Shown here piece after piece: positions 8,401-16,173 of a stretch of 28,805 nt of DNA. The notes beneath the pieces are model-generated. The model worked only from the letters and a program-made list of their open reading frames with translations. It made no database searches and was not told the DNA's origin. Position numbers and translations under genes: made by a program. Numbering within the stretch: the first letter of the stretch is position 1; every line of letters begins with the position of its first letter. This stretch comes from JBKPCD01 sp046727175 (GTDB lineage Bacteria; Acidobacteriota; Vicinamibacteria; Vicinamibacterales; 2-12-FULL-66-21). Location of the stretch: contig JBKPCD010000208.1 in the NCBI GenBank assembly GCA_046727175.1, positions 1 to 28,805 of the forward strand, written 5' to 3'.

Positions 8401-9348
8401 ATGGCTACCCTCGGCGTTTATCGCCGTCTCACGCAGTGCAGCGGTGCTGACGGGACATTCACCATCCTCGCGCTGGATCATCGGGACAATCTGATAGCGG
8501 AACTTCAGAAGCATCGCCCGCAGCCGGTCGGCTACGACGACGTGGTCGGGTTCAAGACCAGCGTCGCGCGACTCGCAGCGTTCGCGACGGCCGTGCTGAT
8601 CGATCCGGATTATGGTGCTCGCGCCCTGACGTGTGGCGCCATCCCGGGCAGCGTAGGCACGCTCGCTCCGCTCGAAGTCACCGACTACCGTCCCCACCCC
8701 AGTCAACGAAAGCCCCGCTTCATTCCAGACTGGAGCGTTACGAAGCTGAAGCACGCGGGATTCGCCGGCGCCAAGCTGCTCCTCTACTACCATCCCGACG
8801 CTGATGATGCGGAAGAGAAGACGAGGCTCGTCGACAGCATCGTTGCCGAGTGCGATCGCGAACAGGTGCCGTTGTTCCTGGAGCCAATCACCTACTCTCC
8901 AGACCCTTCACGTGAATTGGACAATGGACAGCGTCGCAGAGCCGTCATCGCTGCTGCGCGGCACTTCTCGCAGCGGGGCGTGGCGATCCTGAAAATGGAG
9001 TTTCCGCTCGACGTGAAAGCCGAGTCCGATCAGCAGGTGTGGGCTGACGCGCTTGGCGAGTTGAACGATGCCTGTGCGGCGCCGTGGGCGCTCTTGAGCG
9101 CCGGTGTTTCTTACGACGTGTTCGTTCGCCAGGCGCGGCTCGCATGTGAAGCCGGCGCCAGCGGTGTCATCGCCGGTCGGGCCGTATGGGCCGATGCCGT
9201 TTCGCTGACTGGCCCGGAAAGGCAGCGCTTCATCGAGACCGAGGGAAATCGGCGCGTGAACGAGCTGCGTGAGATCTGTCGCACAAAGGCCACGCCATGG
9301 ACGACGAAGGCGTCCAGCCCCGTGCTACCACAGCGATGGTATGCGTAA
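8401..9348 (+). CDS. LacD-type class I aldolase, probable inositol-pathway aldolase
   Basis: The 315-residue protein matches the DeoC/LacD TIM-barrel aldolase family (tagatose-1,6-bisphosphate aldolase, about 325 residues). Visible marks are ILALDHRDNLIAEL near residue 22, AKLLLYYHPDAD with Lys125, PLFLEPITY near 157, and ILKMEFPLDV with Lys198, the likely Schiff-base lysine. LacD cleaves a ketose bisphosphate to dihydroxyacetone phosphate and an aldehyde. In this inositol cluster no classical IolJ is seen, so the protein probably cleaves 5-dehydro-2-deoxy-D-gluconate 6-phosphate to malonate semialdehyde and dihydroxyacetone phosphate. I chose the ATG at 8401 because it begins the conserved region; no clear ribosome site precedes it. 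It is convergent with iolE and separated from it by a 160-base inverted-repeat spacer. Confidence 0.85.
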   Translation: MATLGVYRRLTQCSGADGTFTILALDHRDNLIAELQKHRPQPVGYDDVVGFKTSVARLAAFATAVLIDPDYGARALTCGAIPGSVGTLAPLEVTDYRPHPSQRKPRFIPDWSVTKLKHAGFAGAKLLLYYHPDADDAEEKTRLVDSIVAECDREQVPLFLEPITYSPDPSRELDNGQRRRAVIAAARHFSQRGVAILKMEFPLDVKAESDQQVWADALGELNDACAAPWALLSAGVSYDVFVRQARLACEAGASGVIAGRAVWADAVSLTGPERQRFIETEGNRRVNELREICRTKATPWTTKASSPVLPQRWYA

Positions 9349-9356
9349 GAAGATCC

Positions 9357-9503
9357 GGTGCTGAGGGTGCTAAAAGGGTGCTGAGGGTGCTAAGGTTTGG
9401 TTCCAACGTTCGAACGACTCAACCCATATGCACTAAGCAAGGAGACCCTAAAAACCCTGAAGAAACTTTCAGCACCTTCAGCACCTTCAGCACCTTTAGC
9501 ACC
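9357..9503. repeat. inverted arrays of a 9-base word between convergent genes
   Basis: Four copies of GGTGCT at 9357, 9366, 9377 and 9386 (spacing 9, 11, 9) face four copies of AGCACC at 9471, 9480, 9489 and 9498 (spacing exactly 9). About 75 bases lie between the two blocks. The arrays can fold into one large hairpin that fills the gap between the aldolase gene (ends 9348) and iolE (ends 9509). It may work as a two-way transcription stop. The 9-base period equals three codons, but the arrays lie outside any coding frame I can support. Confidence 0.8.
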
Positions 9504-9508
9504 CCTCT

Positions 9509-10408
9509 TTACACGCCGAGCGCTCTGAGGTACTCGCGGTTTCGGCGTGCGCTGTCGAACGGCGATCCCATCGATGGCAGCACGTCCTGCTCGACGACGA
9601 TCCAGCCGGCATAGCGCTGTTCATGCAGCGTCTGTAGCAACGCCGGAAAGTCAACCGCGCCCTTCCCCAGTTCGCAGAACACGCCGCGACGGACTGCGGT
9701 TGGATAATCCCAGCCTTCCTGTCTTGCGCGCACCGCAATGCCTGGCTCGCAATCCTTGAAGTGCACGTGCCAGATGCGCGCGCCGTACCGGCTGAGAAGG
9801 TCGGCCGGCGATCCTCCTGCGTAGGTGATGTGGCCGGAATCGAGGCAGAGCCCCACCACTGATTCGTCGGTACGTTGCATGAGCGCGTCGACTTCATCTG
9901 CGGTTTCGACGTGCGCGCCACAGTGATGATGAAAGACCGTGCGGAGCCCTGCGTCTTCACGAACGGCACGCGCGAGGCGGTCGACATGATGCGCAGCGAT
10001 CTCCCATTGCGTCCCGGACAACGACTCTGACGATTGAATCCGCCCCGCGTGACGGGCCCGGACCGGATCGGCTGCCGGCTCGTCGGATAATACGACCAAG
10101 GGAGACGTTCCGGAGACCGCGCTCAGCAGCCGCGCGGTGGTGACCGCCTTGCGCACGCCGTCATCGTACGTCCCCGGCTCGGCGAGACGGGTCGTCACGA
10201 ACGCCGCTAATAGTGCGAGACCGCGGCGCTCGACCTCTTCGCGGAGCAGGATCGGGTCCGTCGGCATGAATCCCCAGTCGCCCAGCTCCGTGCCCGCGTA
10301 ACCAGATCCCGTGATCTCGTCCAGAACGCGTGTGTAGTTGGGACTGTCGGTCTTCGACTCGTACTCGAGTACGCCCCAGGAGCAGGGGGCGTTCGCGATG
10401 CGGATCAA
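9509..10408 (-). CDS. iolE: myo-inosose-2 dehydratase
   Basis: IolE dehydrates scyllo-inosose (2-keto-myo-inositol) to 3D-(3,5/4)-trihydroxycyclohexane-1,2-dione, step two of inositol catabolism. The 299-residue length equals the family norm (about 297). The start IRIANAPCSWGVLEYE, then YAGTELGDWGFMP, the histidine-rich VFHHHCGAHVET, LCLDSGHITYAGGSP, WHVHFKDC, LGKGAVDFPALL and VVEQD are characteristic of IolE. They include the Glu, Asp and His ligands of the metal site in this AP-endonuclease-2-like TIM barrel. The start is a TTG at 10406-10408, preceded by GGGAG seven bases away. It overlaps the iolD stop as TTGA, so the two genes are translationally coupled. Longer upstream readings run through iolD and have no family support. 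Confidence 0.95.
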   Translation of the reverse strand: MIRIANAPCSWGVLEYESKTDSPNYTRVLDEITGSGYAGTELGDWGFMPTDPILLREEVERRGLALLAAFVTTRLAEPGTYDDGVRKAVTTARLLSAVSGTSPLVVLSDEPAADPVRARHAGRIQSSESLSGTQWEIAAHHVDRLARAVREDAGLRTVFHHHCGAHVETADEVDALMQRTDESVVGLCLDSGHITYAGGSPADLLSRYGARIWHVHFKDCEPGIAVRARQEGWDYPTAVRRGVFCELGKGAVDFPALLQTLHEQRYAGWIVVEQDVLPSMGSPFDSARRNREYLRALGV

Positions 10409-12294
10409 GGATGCACTCCCGGGGCTCGAAGGTAGTGCCGTTCCGCCGTGCGCGCCCGCTCGTACTCCCGGCGCGCCTCCTGCACGGACGCCCCCGTCGA
10501 GACCTGCGCGACAGGAACGTCCCACCAGGACTCGTACCCACCCACGCGTTGTTCGCGATCGACGGGAATCACAATCGCAGTCGTCCGATCACTCGCGCGC
10601 GCCGATTCGAGCGCCGTCCTGACCGCGTCCCGGGTGCAGGCCCGGACGACCTCGGCCCCGAGCGATGCAGCGTTCTGCGCAAGGTCCACCGGCAACAGGT
10701 CGCCATCGAGCTGTCCGCTACCCACGTCGCGATAGCGATACTCGGTTGCGAAGCCTTCGCACCCGACCGCCTGAGACAATCCGCCGATGCTCGAGAACCC
10801 GTGATTGTCGAGGATCAGAATCGTCAGCTTCACGCCTTCCTGGACGGCCGTGACAATCTCCTGCGCCATCATCAGGTACGAACCGTCACCCACGAGAACG
10901 TACACGTCGCGATCCGGCGCGGCCATCTTGATGCCCAGACCGGCGGCAATCTCGTATCCCATGCACGAATAGCCGTACTCGAGATGGTATTGCTTGGAAT
11001 CGCGCGCTCGCCAGAGCTTGTGCAGATCCCCCGGCAAGCTTCCGGCCGCGTTGACGATGACATCGCGCGGACCGGTGAATTCGTTGAGCACGCCAATTAC
11101 CTCACCCTGGCTGATGACGGGGCCATGATCGAGGTGGTAGACACGGTCGACTTCGCGCTCCCAGTCAGCCTTCTCGGTGGCGACGCGCGCCTGGTACGTG
11201 GACGACGTCTGCCAGTTGTCCATCATCGGCAGCCACTCGTCGAACGTTGCTCTCACGTCGCCGACGAGCGGCAGCGCCTGGTGCTTGCCCGCGTCAAACT
11301 CGGTGATGTTGACGGTAATGAATCGGACGTCAGGGTTCTGAAAGGCGGTTTTCGACGCCGTGGTGAAGTCGCTCAACCGCGAGCCGGCCACTATGACAAC
11401 ATCTGCCTCGCGCGCCAGACGATTCGCGCCGGGCGTGCCGGTCACGCCGACGGCGCCGAGCGCCTGAGGATGATCGTAGGCAAGCGCACCCTTGCCCGCC
11501 TGAGTCTCGACAACGGCGATCCCCGTCTTCTCGGCGAAGCGGCGCAATGTTTCGGTGCCCTCGCTGTAGATCACACCGCCGCCTGCGACGATCAGTGGCG
11601 CCTTCGACGAGCGCAGAAGCGCTGCAGCACGCCGGAGCAGGAGCGCGTCCGGCCGGGGACGCGCGATGGTCCACACGCGCTTCTCGAAGAGCGACTCAGG
11701 GTAATCGAACGCCTCGGCCTGCACGTCCTGCGGCAGGCAGACGGTGACTGCGCCCGTTTCCGCCGGAGACGTGAGAATCCGCATCGTCTCGGGCAGTGAC
11801 GTGACGAGCTGCTCGGGACGGTTGATCCGATCCCAGTAGCGTGACACCGGCTTGAAGCAGTCGTTCACCGAGACGTCCTGCGAGGAGGCGGATTCGAGCT
11901 GCTGCAGGACGGGCGCAGGTCCGCGCGTCGCGAAGATGTCGCCCGGCAGCAAGAGCACCGGAAGACGATTGATTGTCGCGACAGCAGCGCCGGTCAGCAT
12001 GTTGGTCGCGCCGGGACCGATGGAGCTCGTGCAGACCAGCGCCCGTTTACGATTCGCCATCTTCGCAAAGCCGACGGCCGCATGCACCATCGCTTGCTCG
12101 TTGCGCGGCAGGTAACACGGGAACCGGTCGACGGCCTGGTGGAGCGCCTCGCCAAGACCTGCGACATTGCCGTGCCCGAAGATCGCAAAGGCGCCGCCGA
12201 AGAATCGCTGTTCGACCCCGTCGACGCTCGAGTACTGCTGCGTCAGGAATTCCACCAACGCCTGACCCATGGTGAGGCGTCTCTTATTGGCCAC
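10405..12294 (-). CDS. iolD: 3D-(3,5/4)-trihydroxycyclohexane-1,2-dione hydrolase
   Basis: IolD is the thiamine-diphosphate-dependent ring-opening enzyme that gives 5-deoxy-D-glucuronate. The 629-residue product begins at a GTG (12292-12294) behind a strong AGGAGG seven bases away; the family norm is about 637. N-terminal pyrimidine-binding domain: RNEQAMVHAAVGFAK, carrying the catalytic glutamate. Central domain: LIVAGGGVIYSEG and VGVTGTPGANRLAREAD. C-terminal ThDP/Mg-binding domain: GYSCMGYEIAAGLG, then VGDGSYLMMAQEI and LDNHGFSSIGGLS. All key residues appear present. It lies 20 bases after iolC and overlaps iolE by four, so iolC-iolD-iolE form one operon. The opposite strand carries long open frames, but these are shadows of this G+C-rich gene. 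Confidence 0.97.
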   Translation of the reverse strand: MANKRRLTMGQALVEFLTQQYSSVDGVEQRFFGGAFAIFGHGNVAGLGEALHQAVDRFPCYLPRNEQAMVHAAVGFAKMANRKRALVCTSSIGPGATNMLTGAAVATINRLPVLLLPGDIFATRGPAPVLQQLESASSQDVSVNDCFKPVSRYWDRINRPEQLVTSLPETMRILTSPAETGAVTVCLPQDVQAEAFDYPESLFEKRVWTIARPRPDALLLRRAAALLRSSKAPLIVAGGGVIYSEGTETLRRFAEKTGIAVVETQAGKGALAYDHPQALGAVGVTGTPGANRLAREADVVIVAGSRLSDFTTASKTAFQNPDVRFITVNITEFDAGKHQALPLVGDVRATFDEWLPMMDNWQTSSTYQARVATEKADWEREVDRVYHLDHGPVISQGEVIGVLNEFTGPRDVIVNAAGSLPGDLHKLWRARDSKQYHLEYGYSCMGYEIAAGLGIKMAAPDRDVYVLVGDGSYLMMAQEIVTAVQEGVKLTILILDNHGFSSIGGLSQAVGCEGFATEYRYRDVGSGQLDGDLLPVDLAQNAASLGAEVVRACTRDAVRTALESARASDRTTAIVIPVDREQRVGGYESWWDVPVAQVSTGASVQEARREYERARTAERHYLRAPGVHP

Positions 12295-12314
12295 GATGTT
12301 CCTCCTTAATACCG

Positions 12315-13277
12315 CTACCACCCACCATGCGATGCGACGAACTCCTCGACCTCTGGGAGGGTCGGCATGAAGTTGGCGCATCCATGTCGCGTGACGACGA
12401 TCGCGCCGGTCGCGCACCCCATGCGAACGGCGCGCTCGAGCGTCCATCCCTGGAGCCAACCGTACAGCAGCCCGCTGGCAAATGCGTCACCGGCGCCGAG
12501 CACGTTGAGGACCTCGATCCGAAACGCTGGCACCACAACCGGATCCTGCTCGCGCCGGAAGATGATCGCGCCCTCCCCGCCGCGTTTCAAGACGAGAGCC
12601 TCGAGGCCGAGCCGCAACAAGCGTTGCGCAGCGGTCATGGAGTCGTTCTCGCCGGTCGCCGCGCGGAGCTCCTCATCGGTCCCCACTGCCAGATGCGCAG
12701 ACCGGAGCAACGCGCGCATGTGCACGCCGAAGTGCGCAGGGGACGCCCACTCACCGGGACGGTAGTCGATGTCGACGACGACGCGCGCGCCGGACGCGCG
12801 AGCACGTTCGGTCGCGAAGATCGTCGCAGAGCGGCTCGGCTCGTAGCCGAGGCCTGTGCCAGTGACGAGCACGACACGCGTGCGATCGACGGGTGACGCC
12901 CGCACGTCGTCGAGATCGAGCGCGCGATCTGCACAGTTGTCTCGATAGAACGTCAGCGGGAACGTGTGGGGCGGCTGAATGCTCATGATCACGGCGCTGG
13001 TACGGCGGCCGGCTTTGCGCGGAATGAACCGGGTGTCCACGCCTTCGCGCTGGAGGAACGCCAGCACGAAGTCGGCGACCTCGTCTTCCCCAACCGCCGT
13101 CAGAAGAGCCGAGCGCAGTCCGAGACGGCGCGTCCCCACGCTGATGTTCGTCGGACATCCCCCGACGTACGCATCGAACGACGTCACCTCGGGAAGCGGC
13201 ACGCCAATTTGGTGCGCGTACAGATCGATGCAGCTTCGGCCCATGGTCACGACATCGTAATCTGGCGCGTCACTCAT
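12315..13277 (-). CDS. iolC: 5-dehydro-2-deoxygluconokinase
   Basis: IolC phosphorylates 5-dehydro-2-deoxy-D-gluconate at C6, just before the aldolase step. The 320-residue protein is a PfkB-family kinase: VTMGRSCIDLYAHQIG at the start, the substrate-binding VGGCPTNISVGTRRLGL near residue 40, GTGLGYEPSR, VVDIDYRPGEW, and the catalytic NVLGAGDAFASGLLYG near the C-terminus with its GAGD anion hole and base. There is no C-terminal DUF2090 aldolase extension, as is found fused to IolC in some bacteria. That fits the presence of a separate LacD-type aldolase. The ATG at 13275-13277 has GGAG eight bases upstream. It is the first gene of the iolC-iolD-iolE operon, divergent from iolG-iolB. Confidence 0.94.
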   Translation of the reverse strand: MSDAPDYDVVTMGRSCIDLYAHQIGVPLPEVTSFDAYVGGCPTNISVGTRRLGLRSALLTAVGEDEVADFVLAFLQREGVDTRFIPRKAGRRTSAVIMSIQPPHTFPLTFYRDNCADRALDLDDVRASPVDRTRVVLVTGTGLGYEPSRSATIFATERARASGARVVVDIDYRPGEWASPAHFGVHMRALLRSAHLAVGTDEELRAATGENDSMTAAQRLLRLGLEALVLKRGGEGAIIFRREQDPVVVPAFRIEVLNVLGAGDAFASGLLYGWLQGWTLERAVRMGCATGAIVVTRHGCANFMPTLPEVEEFVASHGGW

Positions 13278-13436
13278 GCGGGATCTCCATCGGTATTGGG
13301 CGGCGGTAGCGAATTCGGTCATCCACCGCGGAGCGCAACTTCGCGCACGACCTTCGATGCCGAAGCCCTCAGAGCAACGCGAGAATCAGGGCTTGTCGCC
13401 CAGCGCATATACATAACCGGACTTGATCACGACCGG

Positions 13437-13526
13437 CACTTTGGTATCAGTATCATCTATCAGGGGCTGAGGCTCGTTCCGTTTTTCACGGTGGCGGAGA
13501 ACATGGTCCTCGGCCATTCGCGATGA
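13437..13526 (+). pseudogene. fragment of a sugar-type ABC transporter ATPase
   Basis: Thirty in-frame codons read HFGISIIYQGLRLVPFF and then TVAENMVLGHS before a stop. This is the Q-loop region of the N-terminal nucleotide-binding domain of RbsA/MglA/IatA-type sugar ATPases, where the usual form is GI(S/A)(I/V)I(Y/H)QE...LVP.LTVAENI.LG. The glutamate after the Q-loop glutamine is replaced by Gly, and neither Walker A nor the signature motif is found nearby. The piece sits in the divergent gap between the two iol operons. It may be what remains of a lost inositol ABC transporter gene. Confidence 0.65.
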
Positions 13527-13554
13527 AAGCGTTCCTGTCCGAACGGAAGATACC

Positions 13555-13593
13555 TATCGTCCGTATGACGAAGCTATCGAGAGAAGGACGATA
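13555..13593. promoter_or_regulatory. candidate operator/promoter between the divergent iol operons
   Basis: TATCGTCC (13555-13562) and GGACGATA (13586-13593) form a perfect 8-base inverted repeat separated by 23 bases. The right arm overlaps a -10-like GATAAT at 13590-13595, about 20 bases before iolG. A repressor bound here would block iolG-iolB and could reach the opposite operon. No iol repressor gene (IolR-type) is in the window, so the protein that binds is unknown. Confidence 0.45.
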
Positions 13594-13614
13594 ATTGGGC
13601 GTGGAGACATGATC

Positions 13615-14658
13615 ATGACTGGAACCGGCAGAGCCCGGCTGAACGTGGGACTGATCGGATTGGGACGGCTCGGGCGCGTCTACGCGCGCGACCTTGCCAC
13701 ACGCATCCCGAGTACGCGTCTGACGGCCGTCGCCGACGTGGAGCACGGCGTCGCCGCAGAAATTGCGCGCGAGTACGACGTCGCGCATTGGTACGAGAAC
13801 CCCAACGACCTTCTCGAGGATTCCAACGTCAGCGCAGTGGTCATCGTGAGTCCGACCCGGACGCACTGTGATTTGACACAAGCCGCAGCCAGCCGCGGCA
13901 AGGCTGTTTTCTGCGAGAAGCCGGCAGCGCTGTCGCTGGAGGAAGTGCTGGCCATGAAGGAAACGATAGAGACGACCGGCGCGTTCTTCCAGCTGGGGTT
14001 CATGCGCCGCTTCGACCGCGGGTACGCCTCGGCGAAACGCCAGATCGAGGCAGGGGCCATCGGCGAGCCGGTGATGTTCAGGGCGACCTCTCGTGATCCG
14101 TTTCCACCGCCGGTGGAATATGCGAACCCACGCAACAGCGGCGGCATGATCATCGACCAGGGCATTCACGACTTCGATCTGGCTCGCTGGTTCATGGGCG
14201 AGGTGGCGCGCGTGCAGGCGGTTGGCGGCGTGCTCGCTTTCCCGGAGCTCGGTGAAGTCGGCGACATCGATAATGCGATCGTGAGCCTCGAGTTCACCAG
14301 CGGCAAGCTTGGCGTCGTCGATCTCACCCGTAACGGCGTGTATGGATACGACATCAACACTGAGCTCCTCGGCACGCGCGGGACCTTGCGCGTGGGGTAC
14401 TTGCGCGAGACCCCGGTGCTCCTGATGACCAAGGACCACGTCGCGCACGACGTCGTTCCCTATTTCATGGAGCGATTTCGAGACGCGTACACGTCGCAGC
14501 TCGAGAATTTCGCGGAGAACGTTCTGCACGAGCGAGTCCCGCCCATCACCATGGAGGACGGGGTCGAGTCGCTGCGGATTGGCCTCGCGGCAACGCGCGC
14601 TCGCGAGAGCGGTCAGAAGGTCGACGTCGCATCGATAGCACCCGCCATTCAGCAATGA
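13615..14658 (+). CDS. iolG: inositol 2-dehydrogenase (Gfo/Idh/MocA family)
   Basis: IolG oxidises myo-inositol to scyllo-inosose with NAD, the first step of the pathway. The 347-residue protein starts with a Rossmann fold, LNVGLIGLGRLGRVYARDL (GxGxxG). The catalytic lysine motif is CEKPAALS near residue 100, then QLGFMRRFDRGYA, GGMIIDQGIHDFDLARW with the conserved Asp and His, and VVDLTRNGVYGYD. The ATG at 13615 is preferred over the one at 13609 because GGAG lies eight bases before it. iolB follows ten bases after the stop. Related family members act on scyllo-inositol or other cyclitols, so exact cyclitol preference is open, but the cluster makes myo-inositol most likely. Confidence 0.93.
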   Translation: MTGTGRARLNVGLIGLGRLGRVYARDLATRIPSTRLTAVADVEHGVAAEIAREYDVAHWYENPNDLLEDSNVSAVVIVSPTRTHCDLTQAAASRGKAVFCEKPAALSLEEVLAMKETIETTGAFFQLGFMRRFDRGYASAKRQIEAGAIGEPVMFRATSRDPFPPPVEYANPRNSGGMIIDQGIHDFDLARWFMGEVARVQAVGGVLAFPELGEVGDIDNAIVSLEFTSGKLGVVDLTRNGVYGYDINTELLGTRGTLRVGYLRETPVLLMTKDHVAHDVVPYFMERFRDAYTSQLENFAENVLHERVPPITMEDGVESLRIGLAATRARESGQKVDVASIAPAIQQ

Positions 14659-14668
14659 GGAGCGTCGG

Positions 14669-15580
14669 ATGAGGACCTGGACACCACTCGTTCGTTCTCG
14701 CGCGCTGCGCGAAGGGCAGTCGGGGCCGCTTGTCGCGATCGATCCGCGAGAGGCTCGATGGCGATACGTCCACTTCGCGGTGCATCGGATCGTGGCAGGC
14801 GACCGCTGGATCGGCCGCACGGGAGGCAACGAGACCTGTCTCGTGCTCCTCTCTGGTTTAGCGACGGTGACGTGGTCTCCCGGTCAGTCGCGCGCGGCAC
14901 GTCTGGGACCCCGCCGGAACGTGTTCGCCGACTATCCGCACGCGGTGTACCTGCCTCCGAAAACCAGCTTCGAACTGCAGGCGGTGCAAACCACGGAGGT
15001 CGCGGACTGCCGCTCACCAACGCGCGAACGTCATCCGGCCCGCGAGATCAGGCCCGAGGATTGCGGTCTCGAAGTGCGGGGAGGGGGCAATGCCACACGC
15101 CAGATCATCGACATCCTGCCGCCCTCCGCGCAGGCGGATCGGTTGCTGATATGTGAGGTGCTGACGCCGAGCGGGAACTGGTCGAGCTATCCTCCGCACA
15201 AACACGATCGGCACAATCCGCCGGTCGAAGCCAATCTCGAGGAAACGTACTACTATCGATTCGGCGATCCCGTGGCGTATGGCATCCAGCGGCTTTACAC
15301 GGCCGATGGACGTTCGAATCAGGTCCTCACGGTGACGAACGGCGATCTGGTTATCGTCCGCTCGGGCTATCATCCCTTTGTTGCGGCGTACGGCTACGAT
15401 GCGTACTACCTGAACACACTTGCCGGAAGCGTACGATCGATGGCCGCGACGGATGACCCCCGTTACGCGCACCTCCGGTCGACGTGGCCTCCACCGGACC
15501 CGCGAGTGCCCATGATTCCGCATCCCGCTTCTGCCCGAGTCGTTGCCCCGCGCGATGAGCGAAGTGGAAGTCAGAAATGA
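14669..15580 (+). CDS. iolB: 5-deoxy-glucuronate isomerase
   Basis: IolB converts 5-deoxy-D-glucuronate to 5-dehydro-2-deoxy-D-gluconate. The 303-residue product is a bicupin. The metal-site motif is GNWSSYPPHKHD with the first two histidines, then ANLEETYYYRF with the glutamate, and VRSGYHPFVAAYGYDAYYLN in the last third with the remaining histidine. The N-terminal cupin has GNETCLVLLSGLATV. The ATG is ten bases after iolG, with GAGGAG as ribosome site overlapping the iolG stop, so both are one operon. The last ~20 residues are basic and poorly conserved. All catalytic residues appear present. Confidence 0.95.
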   Translation: MRTWTPLVRSRALREGQSGPLVAIDPREARWRYVHFAVHRIVAGDRWIGRTGGNETCLVLLSGLATVTWSPGQSRAARLGPRRNVFADYPHAVYLPPKTSFELQAVQTTEVADCRSPTRERHPAREIRPEDCGLEVRGGGNATRQIIDILPPSAQADRLLICEVLTPSGNWSSYPPHKHDRHNPPVEANLEETYYYRFGDPVAYGIQRLYTADGRSNQVLTVTNGDLVIVRSGYHPFVAAYGYDAYYLNTLAGSVRSMAATDDPRYAHLRSTWPPPDPRVPMIPHPASARVVAPRDERSGSQK

Positions 15581-15619
15581 TGGAGCCCGACCGTTGAAGG
15601 CGATCCAGGCAGGGTCACT

Positions 15620-16126
15620 GTGGGCGATCGAGTGCTCGTCACGGGACCAGGGCCCGTCGGACTTCTCGCGGCGCAGGTAGCGCGCGCATTCGGCGGAGAC
15701 GTGTTGCTCGTCGGCCTGCCGCGCGATGAGGCGCGGCAGGCACTCGCGCGGAGTCTCGGGTTCACCACCGCACAGGTTCCTGAGCCTGGCTTCCACGTCG
15801 TCATCGAGTGTTCGGGGTCCGCAGGAGGGGCGGCAACATGCCTGGAGGCAGCCGACCGAGGGGCCCGCTACGTGCAGGTCGGTGTCTTTGGCAGGGATGT
15901 GAACGTGCCGCTCGATAACGTGTTCCGCAAGGAACTCGTCATGACATCCGGTTTCGCATCCACGCCTCGCTCGTGGCGACGCGCGATGTCGCTGGTCGAA
16001 GCGCGCCGGATCGCGCTCGAGCCGCTGGTCTCGCGAGTGGCTCCGCTCGCCGAATGGGAGAACGTCTTCGCGGATTTGCGGTGCGGACGAGGGATGAAGA
16101 TCGTGTTCGATCGGCGGATCGATTGA
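15620..16126 (+). pseudogene. 5'-truncated zinc-type alcohol dehydrogenase
   Basis: The frame holds only the NAD-binding half of a medium-chain dehydrogenase: VGDRVLVTGPGPVGLLAAQV with the Rossmann glycines, then VVIECSGSAGGAATCLEAA, GARYVQVGVFG, KELVMTSGFASTPRSW and a normal C-terminus. The GroES-like catalytic domain of about 150 residues, carrying the zinc ligands, is absent. In the 40 bases between the iolB stop and this frame there is no room for it. Relatives include L-iditol, sorbitol and L-threonine dehydrogenases. The gene follows iolB directly, so it may once have been part of the operon. I regard it as a pseudogene, since without the catalytic half it cannot reduce or oxidise alcohols. 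Confidence 0.8.
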
Positions 16127-16173
16127 CCGCGAGACGCGGATTCAGGCGGATAGGCGCGATCAGGATGGGCCCG

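Noticed and set aside
9357..9503. The regular 9-base arrays as a CRISPR array
   Set aside because: The units are far too short, have no unique spacers and occur in opposite orientations; no cas genes are near.
9471..9503. The 9-base repeat as coding collagen-like Gly-Ala-Glu triplets
   Set aside because: The minus-strand reading gives Gly-Ala-Glu repeats, but it lies after the iolE stop in the gap and has no start or frame continuity.
10330..11799. A plus-strand open frame of about 489 codons opposite iolD
   Set aside because: It lies antisense to a clearly identified iolD gene, shows no family motif and has the Arg-rich composition usual for shadow frames in G+C-rich DNA.
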